From: an uncultured Clostridia bacterium
GTDB lineage: Bacteria; Bacillota_A; Clostridia; Christensenellales; UBA3700
DNA: 8,883 nucleotides
Assembly: GCA_946545105.1 (NCBI GenBank)
Contig: CAMNMY010000022.1
Coordinates: 1 to 8,883 of the forward strand
Direction: 5' to 3'
The translations under genes and the position numbers were made by a program. Position 1 is the stretch's first letter. Each line of letters opens with the position of its first letter. Under the pieces are notes generated by a model. It saw nothing but the letters and a program-made list of their open reading frames with translations, had not been told where the DNA came from and did no database searches. This document shows, in pieces, positions 6,606 through 8,883 of this stretch.

Positions 6606-7751
6606 ATGAGTATGAAGGAATTTAAGCATAAAGTAGCAATAATTGGCGGTGGCATGAGCGGAATCATGCTAGCAATCTCATTAAAACAAAATGGAGTAGA
6701 TTGCTGTATTATTGAAGCAAAAGATAGAATCGGTAAGAAAATCTTGGCATCAGGTAACGGGAAATGCAATATTTTAAATTTCAATCTAGATTTATCTAAT
6801 TATAATAATCAATTTCCTAAAACTGCTTTATCTAAATATCCTTTTAAAAAGTTGCAAAGCATTTATGCATCTTATGGCCTTGTACTAAAGAGCGATGAAG
6901 AAGGAAGAGTATATCCATTTTCAGAAAGCGCAAATACAGTTTTAAATGTTTTTATTGAAAAACTAAGCACATTAAATGTGCCTATTTATACAAATGAAAA
7001 AGTAGTATCTATTTTAAAAGAAGGAAGCAATTTTGTTGTTAAAACAGAAAACTCAAAGTTTATGTGCGAATATGTTGTCTTATCTAGTGGTTCAAATGCA
7101 ACCTTTGGTTGTAACGCGCACGCGCTATTAGCCCCATTTGGCCACAAAACAACAATTCTTTCACAAAGTCTCGTTCCTATTAAATCAAACGCCATAAAGG
7201 GCGCAAATGGCGTTAAAACAAAGGCAATCGCTTCTTTATATATAAATAATAAGAAAGTATTTGAAGAATTTGGTGAATTATTATTTAAAGATAACGCAAT
7301 TAGTGGCATATTAGCATTTAAAATGTCTGCATATATTGCAAGAGCCATCGTGGATGGGGTTGATGTGAAGAATATCTATATTGATATTGATTTCGCCCCA
7401 AATATAAAAGAAGAAGATTTAAAGAACATCTTAGATGCTTCTCCTTTAAAAGATCCTTTGATGGGTTTATTACATAAAGCTATTGCACAAAACATCAAAG
7501 ATGTAAAAGACATAAAGCACTATAAGTGTAATGTTCAAGGATTGATGGGATTAGATAATGCTCAAGTAACATCTGGCGGATTAGATGTTTCGCAATTCAA
7601 TGAAAATACAATGGAATCAAAGATTCAAAAAAATATTTATGCTATAGGCGAGGTGTTGGATGTAGATGGTCAATGTGGAGGATACAACCTTGCATTTGCT
7701 GCCGCATCAGCACTTTTATGTAGTGATTCAATTATAAATAAATGCAAATAA
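6606..7751 (+). CDS. BaiN/HI0933-like NAD(P)/FAD-dependent oxidoreductase (COG2081 type)
   Basis: The product is a 381-residue soluble flavoprotein. The N-terminal dinucleotide fold has GGGMSG (14-19) and the acidic strand end E37. KKILASGNGKCN (44-55) matches the family signature of the form RKLLxSGGGRCNxTN. GELLFKDNAISG (223-234) is the second family block, and the C-terminal FAD block is AQVTSGGL (319-326) with IYAIGEVLDVDGQCGGYNLA (344-363). It is slightly shorter than the usual 400-420 residues. Family members are variously named YhiN, 'aminoacetone oxidase family' or BaiN; the bile-acid reductase role of BaiN should not be transferred, since no bai-type neighbours are visible. The real substrate is unknown. 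The ATG at 6606 has no Shine-Dalgarno sequence upstream, and an in-frame ATG at 6612 is an alternative start. The gene overlaps the next one by 10 bases and is preceded by its own promoter. Confidence 0.93.
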   Translation: MSMKEFKHKVAIIGGGMSGIMLAISLKQNGVDCCIIEAKDRIGKKILASGNGKCNILNFNLDLSNYNNQFPKTALSKYPFKKLQSIYASYGLVLKSDEEGRVYPFSESANTVLNVFIEKLSTLNVPIYTNEKVVSILKEGSNFVVKTENSKFMCEYVVLSSGSNATFGCNAHALLAPFGHKTTILSQSLVPIKSNAIKGANGVKTKAIASLYINNKKVFEEFGELLFKDNAISGILAFKMSAYIARAIVDGVDVKNIYIDIDFAPNIKEEDLKNILDASPLKDPLMGLLHKAIAQNIKDVKDIKHYKCNVQGLMGLDNAQVTSGGLDVSQFNENTMESKIQKNIYAIGEVLDVDGQCGGYNLAFAAASALLCSDSIINKCK

Positions 7752-8883
7752 AGGTTAATGAAGTAAAAGTTCCAATAATTCATACAGAAATAGACATCCA
7801 AAAGAGTTTGTCTAACATCTTGCGCGTTAAACCATCTTCAATTATTAGATATAAGATTTTAAAGAAATCTATTGATTCAAGGCAAAAGGACATTAAATAT
7901 GTCTATTCACTAGCAGTTGAGATTTCAGATAAAGAAAAAGGACTTTTAAAATCCAATAAGTATCAAAGATACGAAAGTGAAATATACTCAATAGATAACA
8001 TATTGAAAGGATATAACAAAAGGCAATTATCTTATAGACCTATTGTTGTGGGAACTGGGCCTGCTGGATTATTTGCTGCATTGACTTTAGCAAAAGCTGG
8101 ATTAAAGCCAATCGTTATTGAGCGAGGGGAAAAGGTAGAAGATAGAATGAAGAGCGTTGAAAAATTCAATACTTTATCTATCCTAAATACTGAATCAAAT
8201 ATCCAATTTGGCGAAGGTGGAGCTGGAACATTTTCTGATGGAAAACTAAATACAGGTACATCATCACCACTTATAAACACAGTTTTAAAAGAATTTGCAA
8301 ATTATGGTGCAAATGAAAGTATAACATTCGAAGCAAAGCCTCATATTGGCACAGATATTTTAGTTAAAGTGGTTTCAAATATAAGAAATGAGATTATCTC
8401 TCTTGGCGGAGAAGTGTTCTTCAATACAAAACTTATAGATATAAAACAGAGCACTGGCGAATTAAGCTCGGTTGTTGTTTTAAAGGATGGCGTTAAAGAA
8501 GAGATTTCTACAAAATGTTGTATTTTGGCTATCGGCCATAGTGCAAGAGATACATTTGAGATGTTATCTAAAAAAGTCATTATGGAGCCAAAACCATTCT
8601 CAATCGGTGTGAGAGTTGAGCATCTTCAAGATCAAATATCATTTGCTCAATATGGAGACAAGTTTAACATGTTGCCACCAGCTTCATATAAGCTTGCATG
8701 CCATTTGAATAATGGTAGAAGTTGTTATTCGTTCTGTATGTGTCCAGGTGGATATGTTGTAGCGGCCGCATCTGAAGAAGAGATGGTAGTTACAAATGGT
8801 ATGAGCTATTCAAAGCGTGATGGTAAAAATGCAAACGCTGCATTGTTAGTTGGAGTTGATCCTTCTGATTTTGGTGGTAGCGG
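7742..8883 (+). CDS. COG2509-type FAD-dependent dehydrogenase (3' partial)
   Basis: The frame is open from the ATG at 7742 to the window edge, giving 380 complete codons of a protein that is usually about 460-540 residues. Residues 1-95 form the family's N-terminal domain (MQIKVNEVKVPIIHTEIDIQ, later SIDSRQKDIKYVYSL). The FAD-binding fold starts at RPIVVGTGPAGLFAALTLA (99-117; GTGPAG at 104-109) with E127 at the end of the second strand. The family signature NIQFGEGGAGTFSDGKLNTG spans 153-172, followed by KPHIGTDIL (199-207), FSIGVRVEH (286-294) and CPGGYVVAAASEEEMVVTNG (334-353). It is a predicted cytosolic flavoenzyme whose physiological substrate is, to my knowledge, not established. The start overlaps the end of the preceding flavoprotein gene by 10 bases with no clear Shine-Dalgarno, suggesting translational coupling. 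The matching N-terminal family pattern supports this start. The C-terminus, including the last FAD block, is outside the window. Confidence 0.92.
   Translation, partial: MQIKVNEVKVPIIHTEIDIQKSLSNILRVKPSSIIRYKILKKSIDSRQKDIKYVYSLAVEISDKEKGLLKSNKYQRYESEIYSIDNILKGYNKRQLSYRPIVVGTGPAGLFAALTLAKAGLKPIVIERGEKVEDRMKSVEKFNTLSILNTESNIQFGEGGAGTFSDGKLNTGTSSPLINTVLKEFANYGANESITFEAKPHIGTDILVKVVSNIRNEIISLGGEVFFNTKLIDIKQSTGELSSVVVLKDGVKEEISTKCCILAIGHSARDTFEMLSKKVIMEPKPFSIGVRVEHLQDQISFAQYGDKFNMLPPASYKLACHLNNGRSCYSFCMCPGGYVVAAASEEEMVVTNGMSYSKRDGKNANAALLVGVDPSDFGGS

Noticed and set aside
6986..7348. Minus-strand open frame of 120 codons inside the BaiN-like gene
   Set aside because: The plus-strand product matches family motifs on both sides of this stretch, so the antisense frame is a shadow.
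6606..7751. Bile-acid reductase (BaiN) function
   Set aside because: The family is broad and no bile-acid operon genes are visible; only the fold and cofactor class can be supported.
1..8883. Mycoplasma-type genetic code (UGA read as Trp)
   Set aside because: The tryptophans I checked are TGG and no in-frame TGA was met in the real genes. The three visible stops are TAA, which alone is uninformative.
1..8883. CRISPR array, tRNA, rRNA, insertion sequence or riboswitch
   Set aside because: There is no spaced direct repeat array, cloverleaf-like segment, transposase motif or structured leader. The only non-coding gap over 20 bases is 6524-6605, filled by the terminator and promoter.

Overview
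The window reads as an AT-rich, low-GC Gram-positive-type genome (Bacillota, or a related gut lineage near Clostridia/Mollicutes). The signs are strong A/T preference at third codon positions, AGA as main arginine codon, a GGAGG ribosome binding site, an intrinsic terminator with a long T-run, and protein families common in uncultured gut Firmicutes. The three genes whose ends are visible all stop with TAA, and the tryptophans I checked are TGG, so I see no sign of UGA recoding. All genes lie on the + strand and coding density is very high.

Region 1 (start to about 6.5 kb) is a surface/signalling pair. The window opens inside a very large Thr/Ser/Asn-rich protein built of about eleven visible cadherin-like beta-sandwich repeats, ending in a single C-terminal membrane helix and a short basic tail. 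Eighteen bases later comes a membrane-anchored cytoplasmic protein with an eroded GGDEF-like domain, an eroded EAL-like domain, a coiled coil made of eight near-perfect heptads, a very acidic linker and a basic C-terminal domain of about 115 residues. The two are almost certainly co-transcribed. The pairing resembles in outline the LapA adhesin / LapD degenerate GGDEF-EAL receptor logic, but the active-site and ligand-site residues are so eroded that a scaffold role is at least as likely.

Region 2 (6524-6605) is an 82-base boundary. It holds a strong intrinsic terminator for the first operon and a promoter for the second whose predicted start point coincides with the ATG of the next gene, suggesting a leaderless mRNA.

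Region 3 (6606 to the end) is a flavoprotein pair: a BaiN/HI0933-like (COG2081-type) oxidoreductase, overlapping by 10 bases a COG2509-type FAD-dependent dehydrogenase that runs off the window. Both families are conserved but poorly understood. The overlap implies one transcript. Nothing links regions 1 and 3 functionally; the terminator separates them.
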